Positions 24,186-32,481 of a DNA stretch of 64,000 bases are shown one piece after another (the stretch's first letter is position 1; the number at the start of each line of letters is the position of its first letter). Below the pieces are notes generated by a model, which did not search any database, was not told the DNA's origin, and saw only the letters and a program-made list of their open reading frames with translations. The position numbers were made by a program, and so were the translations under genes. The stretch comes from Actinoplanes lobatus. GTDB lineage: Bacteria; Actinomycetota; Actinomycetes; Mycobacteriales; Micromonosporaceae. Location: NCBI RefSeq assembly GCF_014205215.1, contig NZ_JACHNC010000001.1, positions 3,663,001-3,727,000 of the forward strand, written 5' to 3'.

Positions 24186-27139
24186 TGACCAGGCCCACCC
24201 CCCGCCTGGCCCGGTACGGGTTCGCCGACAACGGCGCCCGGGCCACCGACCTGCTCGGCCCGGACGGGCTGCGGCTGTGGGACACCGAGGCGCAGGCGCC
24301 GGTCGACGAGCGGGCCGCCGGGCTGCTCGAGGCGCTCTCCAAGGCCGCCGACCCGAACCTCGCGCTGCGCCAGCTGCACCGCATCGTCGAGTCGGTGGAG
24401 CGGCGCGGCGACGATCCCGGCGAGCTGCTCGGGGCGCTGGCCGACGACCACGGTCTGCGGCGGCGGCTGCTCGCCGTGCTGGGCGCGTCGTCCACCCTCG
24501 GCGACCTGCTGGTGGCCAACCCGGGGGAGTGGCGGACGCTGTCCACCGGGACGAGCGGCGGGCCACCGGACGCCGACGGAGGGCTGGCCGACTTCACGGA
24601 GCTGACCGTTCCGGCCCTGCGTACCGCGTACCGGATCTCGCTTCTGAGAATCGCGGCAGCCGACCTGACCGGCGGCAGAGGGCTGGAACCCACCATGGCC
24701 GCCCTCTCCCGCCTGGCCGATGAGACGCTGGCCGCCGCCTACGCGATCGCGGTGGCCGCCCTGCCGGAGAGCGTGGCGGAGCCGCGTCTCGCGGTCGTCG
24801 CGATGGGCAAGTGCGGCGGCAACGAGCTGAACTACGTCTCCGACGTCGACGTGATCTTCGTGGCCGCGAGTGACGAGGACCTGAGCGCCGGCACCACGAT
24901 CGCCGCCCGGATCATCGAGATCGGCGGCCAGGTGGCCTGGCCGGTGGACGCCGCGCTGCGCCCGGAGGGCAGCCGCGGCCCGCTCGTGCGCACCCTCGCC
25001 AGCCATCAGGCCTACTACCGGCGCTGGGCCCGGACGTGGGAGTTCCAGGCGCTGCTCAAGGCCCGTCCGGCGGCCGGCGACCTGGCCCTGGCGCAGGAGT
25101 GGATCGCCGATCTGGCGCCGCTGGTCTGGCACGCGGCCGAGCGGCCCGAGGCGGTCGCCGACGTCCGCGACATGCGCCGCAAGATCATCGACAACGTGCC
25201 GAAGAAGGAACTGGACCGGGAGATCAAACGCGGTCCGGGCGGGCTGCGTGACATCGAGTTCGCGGTGCAGCTGCTCCAGCTCGTGCACGGCCGGGTGGAC
25301 GAGACGCTGCGCGGCGGCGGCACGCTCCCGGCGCTGCGCGCCCTGGTCGCCGGCGGCTACGTGGGCCGCGAGGACGGCGAGACGCTGCTGCGCGGCTACC
25401 GGTTCCTGCGCGGCGTCGAACATCGACTGCAACTTCAAAATCTTCGGCGTACGCACACCGTGCCGGACGATCCGGACGGGCTTCGCTGGCTCGCGGCCGC
25501 CCTGGGGTACACCGCCGTGCCCGGCCGGCACGCCGTCGAGGCCTTCCGGTCCGACTGGGTGGGGCACGCCGCCAACGTCCGCCGCCTGCACGTCAAGCTG
25601 CTCTACCGGCCGCTGCTGGAGGCGGTCGCCCGGGTGCCCGCCGAGGAGCTGCGGATGACCCCGGAGTCGGCCCGCCGCCGGCTGGAGATCCTCGGGTTCG
25701 CCGACCCGGTCGCCGCGCTACGGCACCTGGAGGCGCTGACCGGCGGCGTCACCCGGACCTCGGCGATCCAGCGCACCCTGCTGCCGATGCTGCTCCAGGA
25801 CTTCGCCGACGCTCCGGAACCCGACCGTGGCCTGCTCAGCTACCGGCAGGTGTCGGACAAGCTGGGCAGCACGCCGTGGTATCTGCGGCTGCTGCGCGAC
25901 GGCGGACCGGTGGCCCGTCGCCTGGCCCGGGTGCTGAGCCTCTCCCGGTACGCCACCGACCTGCTCACTCGCGACCCGGAGGCGCTGCGCCTGCTCGCCG
26001 AGGACTCTGAGCTCCAGCCCCGGCCGAGGGAGAAGCTGCTGGACGGGTTCGCGGCGGCCGGCGACCGGCACACCGACCCGGTGAAGGCCATCGGCGCGGT
26101 CCGCGCGCTGCGCCGCCGGGAGCTGTTCCGGCTGGCCAGCGCGGACATCCTGAGCCACGGCGGCGACCTGGCCCCGGACCGCCCGCTCGGCGTCGACGCC
26201 ATCGGGGTGGCTCTCTCCGACGTCACCGACGCCACCCTGAACGCGGCGCTCCGGATCGCCCGGCGCGCCAAACCCGGCCCGGACGGGCTGCGGTTCGCGG
26301 TCATCGGCATGGGCCGGCTCGGCGGGTACGAGATGAGCTACCCCTCCGACGCCGACGTGCTGTTCGTCTACGAGCCGCCGGCCGGCTGCCCCGAGGGTGA
26401 GGCCAGTGCCGCGGCGCACGCCATCGCCGAGGAGATGCGCCGGCTGCTCAACGCCCCCGCCCCCGATCCGGCCCTGGGCGTCGACGCCGACCTGCGCCCG
26501 GAGGGCCGGCAGGGCCCGCTGGTGCGCAGCCTCCAGGCCTACCGGCAGTACTACGACCGCTGGTCGAAGGTGTGGGAGGCGCAGGCGCTGCTGCGGGCCC
26601 GGTTCGTCTGCGGCGACGTGGAACTGGGGCAGCGGTTCGAGACGCTGGCCGACCGGATGCGCTACCCGTCCGGCGGTCTCACCCGCGAGCAGGTGGTCGA
26701 GATCCGCCGGATCAAGGCCCGGGTGGAGACCGAGCGGCTGCCTCGCGGCGCCGACCCGAACACGCACACCAAACTCGGCCGGGGCGGTCTCGCCGACGTC
26801 GAGTGGGCGGTCCAGCTCACCCAGCTTCGGTACGCCCACGAGCTGCCCGGGCTACGCCGCACCCGGACCCTGGAGGCGCTGTCCGAGGCCGACGGGGCGG
26901 GCCTGGTCAGCGAGTCGGACGCGGCCGAGATGGCGGCCGGCTGGACGCTGGCGGCCCAGGTCCGCAACGCCCTCACCCTGGTCCGTGGCCGCCCCACCGA
27001 CCAGCTGCCCCGGCACGGGGTCGAGCTGGCGGGCGCGGTGCTCCTGCTGGGCGGCGGCGACCCGGGTGAGTTCGTGGACCGGTACCTACGCTTGACCCGG
27101 CGGTCCCGGGCCGCGATGGAGCGGGTGCTGGAGTCCTGA
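24185..27139 (+). CDS. glnE: Bifunctional glutamine synthetase adenylyltransferase/deadenylylase
   Basis: Attaches and removes AMP on a Tyr of GlnA, lowering or restoring its activity according to nitrogen state. 984 aa, usual length. Two nucleotidyltransferase domains are seen: the first with NELNYVSDVDVIFV (about residue 215), the second with YEMSYPSDADVLFVY (about residue 717); each keeps the metal-binding D-x-D. Each is followed by a GlnD/GlnE helical domain with the RGPGGLRDIEFAVQL and GRGGLADVEWAVQL motifs. ATG 24185 overlaps the amidotransferase stop. Its target GlnA is encoded at 46.1-47.5 kb. Confidence 0.96.
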   Translation: MTRPTPRLARYGFADNGARATDLLGPDGLRLWDTEAQAPVDERAAGLLEALSKAADPNLALRQLHRIVESVERRGDDPGELLGALADDHGLRRRLLAVLGASSTLGDLLVANPGEWRTLSTGTSGGPPDADGGLADFTELTVPALRTAYRISLLRIAAADLTGGRGLEPTMAALSRLADETLAAAYAIAVAALPESVAEPRLAVVAMGKCGGNELNYVSDVDVIFVAASDEDLSAGTTIAARIIEIGGQVAWPVDAALRPEGSRGPLVRTLASHQAYYRRWARTWEFQALLKARPAAGDLALAQEWIADLAPLVWHAAERPEAVADVRDMRRKIIDNVPKKELDREIKRGPGGLRDIEFAVQLLQLVHGRVDETLRGGGTLPALRALVAGGYVGREDGETLLRGYRFLRGVEHRLQLQNLRRTHTVPDDPDGLRWLAAALGYTAVPGRHAVEAFRSDWVGHAANVRRLHVKLLYRPLLEAVARVPAEELRMTPESARRRLEILGFADPVAALRHLEALTGGVTRTSAIQRTLLPMLLQDFADAPEPDRGLLSYRQVSDKLGSTPWYLRLLRDGGPVARRLARVLSLSRYATDLLTRDPEALRLLAEDSELQPRPREKLLDGFAAAGDRHTDPVKAIGAVRALRRRELFRLASADILSHGGDLAPDRPLGVDAIGVALSDVTDATLNAALRIARRAKPGPDGLRFAVIGMGRLGGYEMSYPSDADVLFVYEPPAGCPEGEASAAAHAIAEEMRRLLNAPAPDPALGVDADLRPEGRQGPLVRSLQAYRQYYDRWSKVWEAQALLRARFVCGDVELGQRFETLADRMRYPSGGLTREQVVEIRRIKARVETERLPRGADPNTHTKLGRGGLADVEWAVQLTQLRYAHELPGLRRTRTLEALSEADGAGLVSESDAAEMAAGWTLAAQVRNALTLVRGRPTDQLPRHGVELAGAVLLLGGGDPGEFVDRYLRLTRRSRAAMERVLES

Positions 27140-27877
27140 TCAGCACGGCTCGTTGGTGGCGTCCCCGCGCAGCATGCGGTAGGTGTTCCCGGTGGTGCTG
27201 AGCACGTAGACGGCCTGCCACCGGGTGCAGGTCTCGTCGAGCCGTTCCGGCGGCCCGTGCCCGTCCTTCTGTTCGCTGCGGAAGGTCACCTCGGCCCGCA
27301 GCCGCCCGGACGCCGCCTCGGCCAGCCGGACCAGGACGACGTCCGAGTCCCGGGTCGTCGACGTGCCCTCGGCGAACGCCGCCATCTGCCCGGCGTCCGT
27401 CGGGTCGATCTCACCGGCGGGGTCGAGCACCCCGGCGACGGCCCGGTAGTCCCGCTCGTTGATCCCGGTGAAGTACGTCTCCAGCATGTCCGCCACGTCG
27501 TCGGCCCGCGGATCGGTGACCGCCTCGGCCACGGTGACCAGGTCCACCGTGTCGTCCTCCAGGATCGGGGTGGTCGGCGCGGTGCTCGGGACCGGCGCCG
27601 CCCGTGGGGCGGGACGCTCCGGGCCCAGCAGTCGCGGCCCGCCCAGCACGGCGGCCGTCACCAGGGCCGCGATGAGGACGGCGATCGGCAGGGCGGGCAG
27701 TAGCCGGCTGCGCGACGGCGGCCCGGACGGCTCCGGATCGGCTGGTTCGGGAATCCAGAGCGGAGCCGGTTCGGGCGGCTCCCAGATGATGGCCCGCGCC
27801 GGGCGGGGGCGGTGACAGACCGCGCACTCGTCCGGCGTGCCGGAGTTCCGTTCCCCGCAGTCGATACAGACCCACAT
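27140..27877 (-). CDS. Zinc-ribbon single-pass membrane protein of unknown function
   Basis: 245 aa. It begins MWVCIDCGERNSGTPDECAVC, a C-x2-C-x10-C-x2-C RanBP2-type zinc ribbon. A Pro-rich linker, one membrane helix (LLPALPIAVLIAALVTAAVL, residues ~70-90) and an extracytoplasmic domain of about 150 residues follow. That domain (MLETYFTGINERDYRAVAGVL) looks like the NTF2-like fold often seen outside actinobacterial membranes. ATG 27877 puts the ribbon at the very N-terminus. It is tail-to-tail with glnE with no gap. Confidence 0.7.
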   Translation of the reverse strand: MWVCIDCGERNSGTPDECAVCHRPRPARAIIWEPPEPAPLWIPEPADPEPSGPPSRSRLLPALPIAVLIAALVTAAVLGGPRLLGPERPAPRAAPVPSTAPTTPILEDDTVDLVTVAEAVTDPRADDVADMLETYFTGINERDYRAVAGVLDPAGEIDPTDAGQMAAFAEGTSTTRDSDVVLVRLAEAASGRLRAEVTFRSEQKDGHGPPERLDETCTRWQAVYVLSTTGNTYRMLRGDATNEPC

Positions 27878-27932
27878 GCATGTGCCAACGAGCCCGGCCC
27901 ATCCAGGGCCGCGGATGTCACGCGTGCGGGTG

Positions 27933-28373
27933 TCAGCCGGTCGCGGCCACAATCACTCTTGTCAGTGCGGCATGCACCTGACGAAGGTCCTCGATCGGCA
28001 TGCCGAGCCGCTCGACCACCGCGGGCGGGATCCGCTCCGCCTCGGCCCGCAGCTCCCGGCCCCGCGCGGTCAGTGTGATCGCCAGGCTGCGCTCGTCGGC
28101 GCGGTCCCGCTCACGCCGCAGGTAGCCGATCGCCTCCAGCCGCTTGAGCAGCGGGGACAGCGTGCCCGGGTCGAGTTGCAGCAGCTCGCTGAGACGGCGT
28201 ACGGAGAGCGGGGCGTGCTGCCAGAGGGCGAGCATCACCAGGTACTGAGGATGGGTCAGGCCCATCGGCTCCAGCAGCGGGCGGTAGATCGCCACGACAC
28301 TGCGGGCGGCCACCGACAGCGCGAAGCAGACCTGCTGCTCCAGCGCCAACGGGTCTTCCACGGGTTCGCTCAT
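27933..28373 (-). CDS. MarR-family regulator, OhrR-like
   Basis: 146 aa. The N-terminal helix has Cys16 in QVCFALSVAARSVVAIYRPLL and then GLTHPQYLVMLALW, the pattern of OhrR organic-peroxide sensors, where this Cys is oxidised. The winged helix is LSVRRLSELLQLDPGTLSPLLKRLEAIGYLRRERDRADERSL. There is no ohr gene beside it, so its target is elsewhere or is the divergent 77-aa gene. An inverted repeat lies right upstream. ATG 28373 was chosen. Confidence 0.85.
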   Translation of the reverse strand: MSEPVEDPLALEQQVCFALSVAARSVVAIYRPLLEPMGLTHPQYLVMLALWQHAPLSVRRLSELLQLDPGTLSPLLKRLEAIGYLRRERDRADERSLAITLTARGRELRAEAERIPPAVVERLGMPIEDLRQVHAALTRVIVAATG

Positions 28374-28387
28374 CACGGCTACTCTAG

Positions 28388-28411
28388 CAATCGTTGGGGC
28401 ACCAATCATTG
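28388..28411. promoter_or_regulatory. Probable operator of the MarR/OhrR-like regulator
   Basis: CAATCGTTGG-GGCA-CCAATCATTG: 10-bp arms, eight of ten paired, centred between the regulator and the divergent gene. AT-rich relative to the region. Confidence 0.55.
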
Positions 28412-28438
28412 GCCTGCAAACTGTTTGAGGAGCACGTC

Positions 28439-28672
28439 GTGTCGAGGTTCTCGGAGTGGTTCCACCGGACGTTCGACGACTGGGCCTTCCGGTCGTTCAT
28501 CGGCCCGGCGCAGACCAGGGGCGCCGTCCAGGGGTGCGACGAACCCGCCCGCGAGCAGTGGAAACGCGACCTGGAGAACCGGAAGCGCTACACCCGCGAG
28601 CAGCGCGAGCGCAAACGCGCCGAGAGGGCCGCCCGGCACAGCTCCAGCAGCCGTTCGTCGTCGCTCACCTGA
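28439..28672 (+). CDS. Small charged hypothetical protein (77 aa)
   Basis: GTG 28439 sits seven bases after GAGGA. The protein starts with an aromatic-rich helix (FSEWFHRTFDDWAFRSF) and ends in a Lys/Arg/Glu-rich helix and a Ser tail. Nearly all codons end in G or C, strong sign of a real gene. No known family. It is divergent from the OhrR-like regulator, and its last 85 bases overlap the end of the HEAT-repeat gene on the other strand. Confidence 0.6.
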   Translation: MSRFSEWFHRTFDDWAFRSFIGPAQTRGAVQGCDEPAREQWKRDLENRKRYTREQRERKRAERAARHSSSSRSSSLT

Positions 28673-30627
28673 CCCGACGACCACGAGTTCTCCCGGACGT
28701 TGTGCCGCCGGTCCGCCGCGACCTCGGCCCGCAGCAGCGGCTCCAGCGCCTCCGCGAGCGGACCCGCGGCCGCCTCGGCGATCCTCGGCCGGGTGAGCGG
28801 ATTGCCCTGCCAGGCGGCGGCCAGCACCGGTGCGGCCCGCTCGGCGTCACCGTTGATCCGCCACAGCGCGAGAGCGGCCCGGGCCGGTGCCCACCAGTGT
28901 CCCTCCGGCGGCGCGTCCAGATACGTCGCGACCAGCGGCGCGGCCGCGGCGGCGGCCAACCCCATCGCGGCGATCTCCTCGAACGCGTCGGCGCCGGCCG
29001 GGCCGTCCAGCCGGGCGGTCAGCAGCGACAGAGCACCCGGGTCCCGGTCGATGCGCCACAGCGCCCCGGCCGAGGCCACCGCGAGGCGCGGGTCCTCGCC
29101 GGTCGCGGCCCGGCGCAGGGCGGGCAGCGCCGTCCCGGCCGCCGGCCCGATCCGGCCGAGCGTCGCGGCCGACCAGTCGTCCAACGGCGAGGCCAGCAGC
29201 CGGGGCACCGCCGGGGCGGCGGCCGGGCCGAAGGAGCGCAGCGCGGCCTGAAAGCCGTACCACTCGGTGGGTTTGCGTTCGCCGGGAGCGAGGACCGGGA
29301 ACACGGACAGGATCTCCGGAACGATCCGGTCGGCCGACCCCGGGTAGGAGGCGAGCAGGTATCCCGAGGATTGCGGCCGCTGCGGCAGCCGCACGGCGGT
29401 GAGCAGCGCCGACAGGGCACGATCGTCGCCCAGCCCGGCGAGGATGTTGAGGTAGGGATGGAGTCCGGGCGAATCCGCGGAGTACCGGACGGTCCACTCC
29501 GGCAGGCCGTCGCGCCAGGGCAGCGCGTCGATCGCGGCGAACCGCCGGGCCACCGTCTCCACGGCGGGGGCGGCGACCGGTCCCCAGTCGGCGAGCATCT
29601 TCGCGGCCATCTCGGCGATCCGCGGTGGACGATCCAGCAGGTCGGCGACCAGGAGAACCACCGCGCGGTAATCGCCGCGCCACCGGTCGATGATCTTGTT
29701 GGCGGCGAACATCGCGTCACCGGCGAGATCGTCGTGCTTCGAGGCGAGCAGCGGGGCGACGATCGCGACCCGGTCCGCCACCCGGGGGCCGAGCGGGTCG
29801 GTGAGGTTTTCGATGATCCGCTCGCAGTGCGGCGCCCGCCGCCCCTGAGCGCTCTCCTCCCACATCTCCCGGATCGAGCCGATCAGCGTGTTCGTGGTGA
29901 ACCCGGCCGGCTCGGCGGGAGCGCCGGGTTCGGCGTAGGCCCGCTCGAACAGGCCGGTCACGCCGTCGAGCGGAACCCGGTACGGATCGGTGTGCGCCAC
30001 GGCCGCCAGCGCGGCCACCGCGGTGGAGGCCGGGCCGGTTCCGGCGAGCGCGAGCAGATGAGCGATCCCGGCGTCGTCGAGTTCCACGCCGCACAGCGCG
30101 TCGAGCAGGGCCCGGCGTACGGCGGGGTCGGCCTCCGTGTTCAGCAGGCCGGTGAGCAGGGCGGGCAGGTCCGGTACGGCCGGGCCGAGCGCGACCAGGA
30201 GCTTCGGCGCGGCGGCCCGCACCCGAGGGTCCGGGTCGGCGGCGAGGCCGGTCAACGGCGCCAGGGCCGCCACGGCCAGCGCGTTGGCCCGGACCGCCTG
30301 TCGCAGCATCTCGGCGCCGTCCTCGTCGAGTTTCTCCTCGTCCGGCCATTCGCGGAGGTCGGCGATACCCGCCAGCAGTTCGGCGATCCCGTCCCGGCCG
30401 GGCAGTTCCGGTGTGGTCACCGCCTCGATCAGGTACGGCATCGCCGCAACGGTGGAGTCGTAGACGTCGCCCTGGTGGTGGACGCAGCCGTACATGGCGT
30501 CCAGGGACTCCTCGCGGGTCGCCGGATCCGGATCGACCAGGCCGCGGATCCAGCCCGGCACGTCCTCGGCCGAGCCGTAGGCGTGCTCCAGCGAACCCCA
30601 GTCGATGTCATCGATGCCCGCGAACAT
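28588..30627 (-). CDS. HEAT-repeat protein
   Basis: 679 aa of helical repeats. It begins FAGIDDIDWGSLEHAYGSAEDVPGWI, the usual start of an actinobacterial HEAT-repeat family, and continues with repeats such as DPDPRVRAAAPKLLVALG, EADPAVRRALLDALCGV and GEDPRLAVASAGALWRID. Such solenoids are protein-protein scaffolds; no catalytic motif is visible. The C-terminal SDDERLLELCRAAL is also typical, so the overlap with the small convergent gene is real for both. It starts nine bases after the upstream GT-C gene, so they form an operon. Confidence 0.82.
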   Translation of the reverse strand: MFAGIDDIDWGSLEHAYGSAEDVPGWIRGLVDPDPATREESLDAMYGCVHHQGDVYDSTVAAMPYLIEAVTTPELPGRDGIAELLAGIADLREWPDEEKLDEDGAEMLRQAVRANALAVAALAPLTGLAADPDPRVRAAAPKLLVALGPAVPDLPALLTGLLNTEADPAVRRALLDALCGVELDDAGIAHLLALAGTGPASTAVAALAAVAHTDPYRVPLDGVTGLFERAYAEPGAPAEPAGFTTNTLIGSIREMWEESAQGRRAPHCERIIENLTDPLGPRVADRVAIVAPLLASKHDDLAGDAMFAANKIIDRWRGDYRAVVLLVADLLDRPPRIAEMAAKMLADWGPVAAPAVETVARRFAAIDALPWRDGLPEWTVRYSADSPGLHPYLNILAGLGDDRALSALLTAVRLPQRPQSSGYLLASYPGSADRIVPEILSVFPVLAPGERKPTEWYGFQAALRSFGPAAAPAVPRLLASPLDDWSAATLGRIGPAAGTALPALRRAATGEDPRLAVASAGALWRIDRDPGALSLLTARLDGPAGADAFEEIAAMGLAAAAAAPLVATYLDAPPEGHWWAPARAALALWRINGDAERAAPVLAAAWQGNPLTRPRIAEAAAGPLAEALEPLLRAEVAADRRHNVRENSWSSGQVSDDERLLELCRAALSARLRSRCSRV

Positions 30628-30636
30628 CGACGCAGC

Positions 30637-32424
30637 CTAGATCAGGCTGCTGGTCAGCGTGTACCGGCCGGCGGCCGGGACCCGGACCCGGGTCCATTCG
30701 CCGTCGGCGGTCACGGTGGCGCCGCCGGAGGCGGTGAGCCAGCGGTGGTGCCGCACCCGGACGGGCACCTCGCCGGCCGCGGGCGCGTCGAAGACGATCG
30801 TCGCGCCGTCCTGCCGGACCAGTGTCGCCGGGGCGGCCACGATCGGGCGCGGATCGGCCACCTCGTACAGCCGCCAGTGGGCGTCGCTCCAGACCAGCGA
30901 CAGATACGGCAGGCCGGCGGTGACCATCTCCGCCTCCGTCCGGCCGGGCCACGCCAGGTCCACGTCGGGGACGGCCACGAACTGGACCGCCTCGTTGTCC
31001 AGCCAGGCCCGGTAGGAGTCGGCGGTCAGCGGCACACCGGTTCCGGAAGCGCCCGGGACGGTGGTGAAGAACAGCGGGTTCCGGTCGATGTCGGCCTGCC
31101 GCAGCCAGCCGCGGGCCAGCGGGATCCCGCCCATCGAGGCGGCCTCCCAGTAGGACCGGGTGGTCGGGATCTCCACCCGTCCGGTCAGCGTCCCGGCCGC
31201 CAGCCGGTCCCGCAGCGGCCGGAAGTAGGCCTCGTCCGCCGACGGGTTGCCGATGTCGCGCACGTCACCCGGCACCACCATCGGCTGCCACCACGCCACC
31301 GCGACGATCAGCGCGAGCAACGCGACCGCCGGCCTCCAGCGGCGAGTCGCGGCCGAGGTTTCCGCAAACCCCTCAGCGGTACGGGGAACAGCGCCCAGCG
31401 GGGTACGGAGCATCGCGCGCCGGGGCCATGTCGCGTAGGCGGCCAGCACCGGGAGGGCGAACATCGTCGCGAGGCGGGTGGCGTTCAGGCCCACCGGGGT
31501 GTGGATCAGCGCGGCGGCCAGCACCCCGGCCGACGACAGCAGCGCCCCGATCCGAACCGGCCGCAGCGGCACGAGCAGCGCCACCAGCAGCCCGGTCACC
31601 ACGGCGTGCAGGGTGTCGGTGCGGCTGATGTTCATCCACCCGCCGTCACCGAAGAGCAGCGCGGTCACCGCGAGCGGCACCGCCGCCGGAACAGCCAGCA
31701 GCAGCCCGTCCCGCACCCGCCGATCGGTCCGCGCGCCGGGTTCGGCCGGACCCGGCGAAGGGCCATGCAGGAGGGCGGTCAAGGCCTGCGAAGTGCGCGG
31801 CTGGCGGGCGGGTGTGGTCAGTGGGGAGTCGGTCGGGAGGGCGGTTGGGGCCCGCGAAGAGTTGGGCGAGATGGGCGCGGAGCCGGGGCGGAGGGCGGAC
31901 AGGATCAGGGCTGCTCCGGCCAGGCCGGTGAACAGGCCGGCGACCGGGCTTGTCGCTCCGGCCAGGAACGCGGGGACCGCCGCGAGGCGGCGCCACCGGG
32001 GGACGGTGAGCAGGATCATGGCGGCGAGGCCGAAGCAGACCCCGAGGCCGTACGTCACCCGGCCGCTCACCAGGTTCCCGGCGAATCCGGCCACCCCGAG
32101 GAGGGCGCCGAGCAGGGGGCGGGCCGCACCGGTCCGGCGGAACAGCACCGCCATCAGCACCGGCCCGGCGACCAGGGTGAGAACGCCGGTCAGCCGCACC
32201 CCGAGCAGGGCCATCACCGGCTGTGACACCAGGCTGTAGCCGAACTGTTCGACCCCGGCGTACCAGCGCAGATCGACCGGGGTGACGCCGTGTTCGGTGA
32301 AGAAGGCGGCCCGGGCGACCTGGGCGGCCAGGTCCGATCCCATCGGGGGAAGCAGCAGGTAGCCGATGCCGAGGAGCACCGCGACCAGCGCGGTGATCCA
32401 CTCCACCCGGTGCCGGACCCACAT
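30637..32424 (-). CDS. Polytopic membrane protein, GT-C glycosyltransferase-like
   Basis: 595 aa with about ten to twelve membrane segments in the first 400 residues and a C-terminal soluble part of ~200 residues. The latter includes RSYWEAASMGGIPLARGWLRQ and WLDNEAVQFVAVPD, as in uncharacterised actinobacterial GT-C fold proteins. A low-complexity Pro/Thr loop (around residue 210) interrupts the membrane part. It lies beside an MptB-like mannosyltransferase on the other strand, which supports a cell-envelope glycan role. ATG 32424 was chosen over the earlier start that would run into the divergent promoter. No acceptor can be named. Confidence 0.65.
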   Translation of the reverse strand: MWVRHRVEWITALVAVLLGIGYLLLPPMGSDLAAQVARAAFFTEHGVTPVDLRWYAGVEQFGYSLVSQPVMALLGVRLTGVLTLVAGPVLMAVLFRRTGAARPLLGALLGVAGFAGNLVSGRVTYGLGVCFGLAAMILLTVPRWRRLAAVPAFLAGATSPVAGLFTGLAGAALILSALRPGSAPISPNSSRAPTALPTDSPLTTPARQPRTSQALTALLHGPSPGPAEPGARTDRRVRDGLLLAVPAAVPLAVTALLFGDGGWMNISRTDTLHAVVTGLLVALLVPLRPVRIGALLSSAGVLAAALIHTPVGLNATRLATMFALPVLAAYATWPRRAMLRTPLGAVPRTAEGFAETSAATRRWRPAVALLALIVAVAWWQPMVVPGDVRDIGNPSADEAYFRPLRDRLAAGTLTGRVEIPTTRSYWEAASMGGIPLARGWLRQADIDRNPLFFTTVPGASGTGVPLTADSYRAWLDNEAVQFVAVPDVDLAWPGRTEAEMVTAGLPYLSLVWSDAHWRLYEVADPRPIVAAPATLVRQDGATIVFDAPAAGEVPVRVRHHRWLTASGGATVTADGEWTRVRVPAAGRYTLTSSLI

Positions 32425-32481
32425 CCCGCCGACCCTACCGCCACCGTCCTGGTAGCAGCCTGTCACGGTAGGGTCCCTGTC

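Noticed and set aside
28456..32226. 1256-codon plus-strand frame opposite the HEAT-repeat and GT-C genes
   Set aside because: Arg/Gly/Gln-rich composition typical of antisense frames in high-GC DNA; the minus-strand genes have clear domains.
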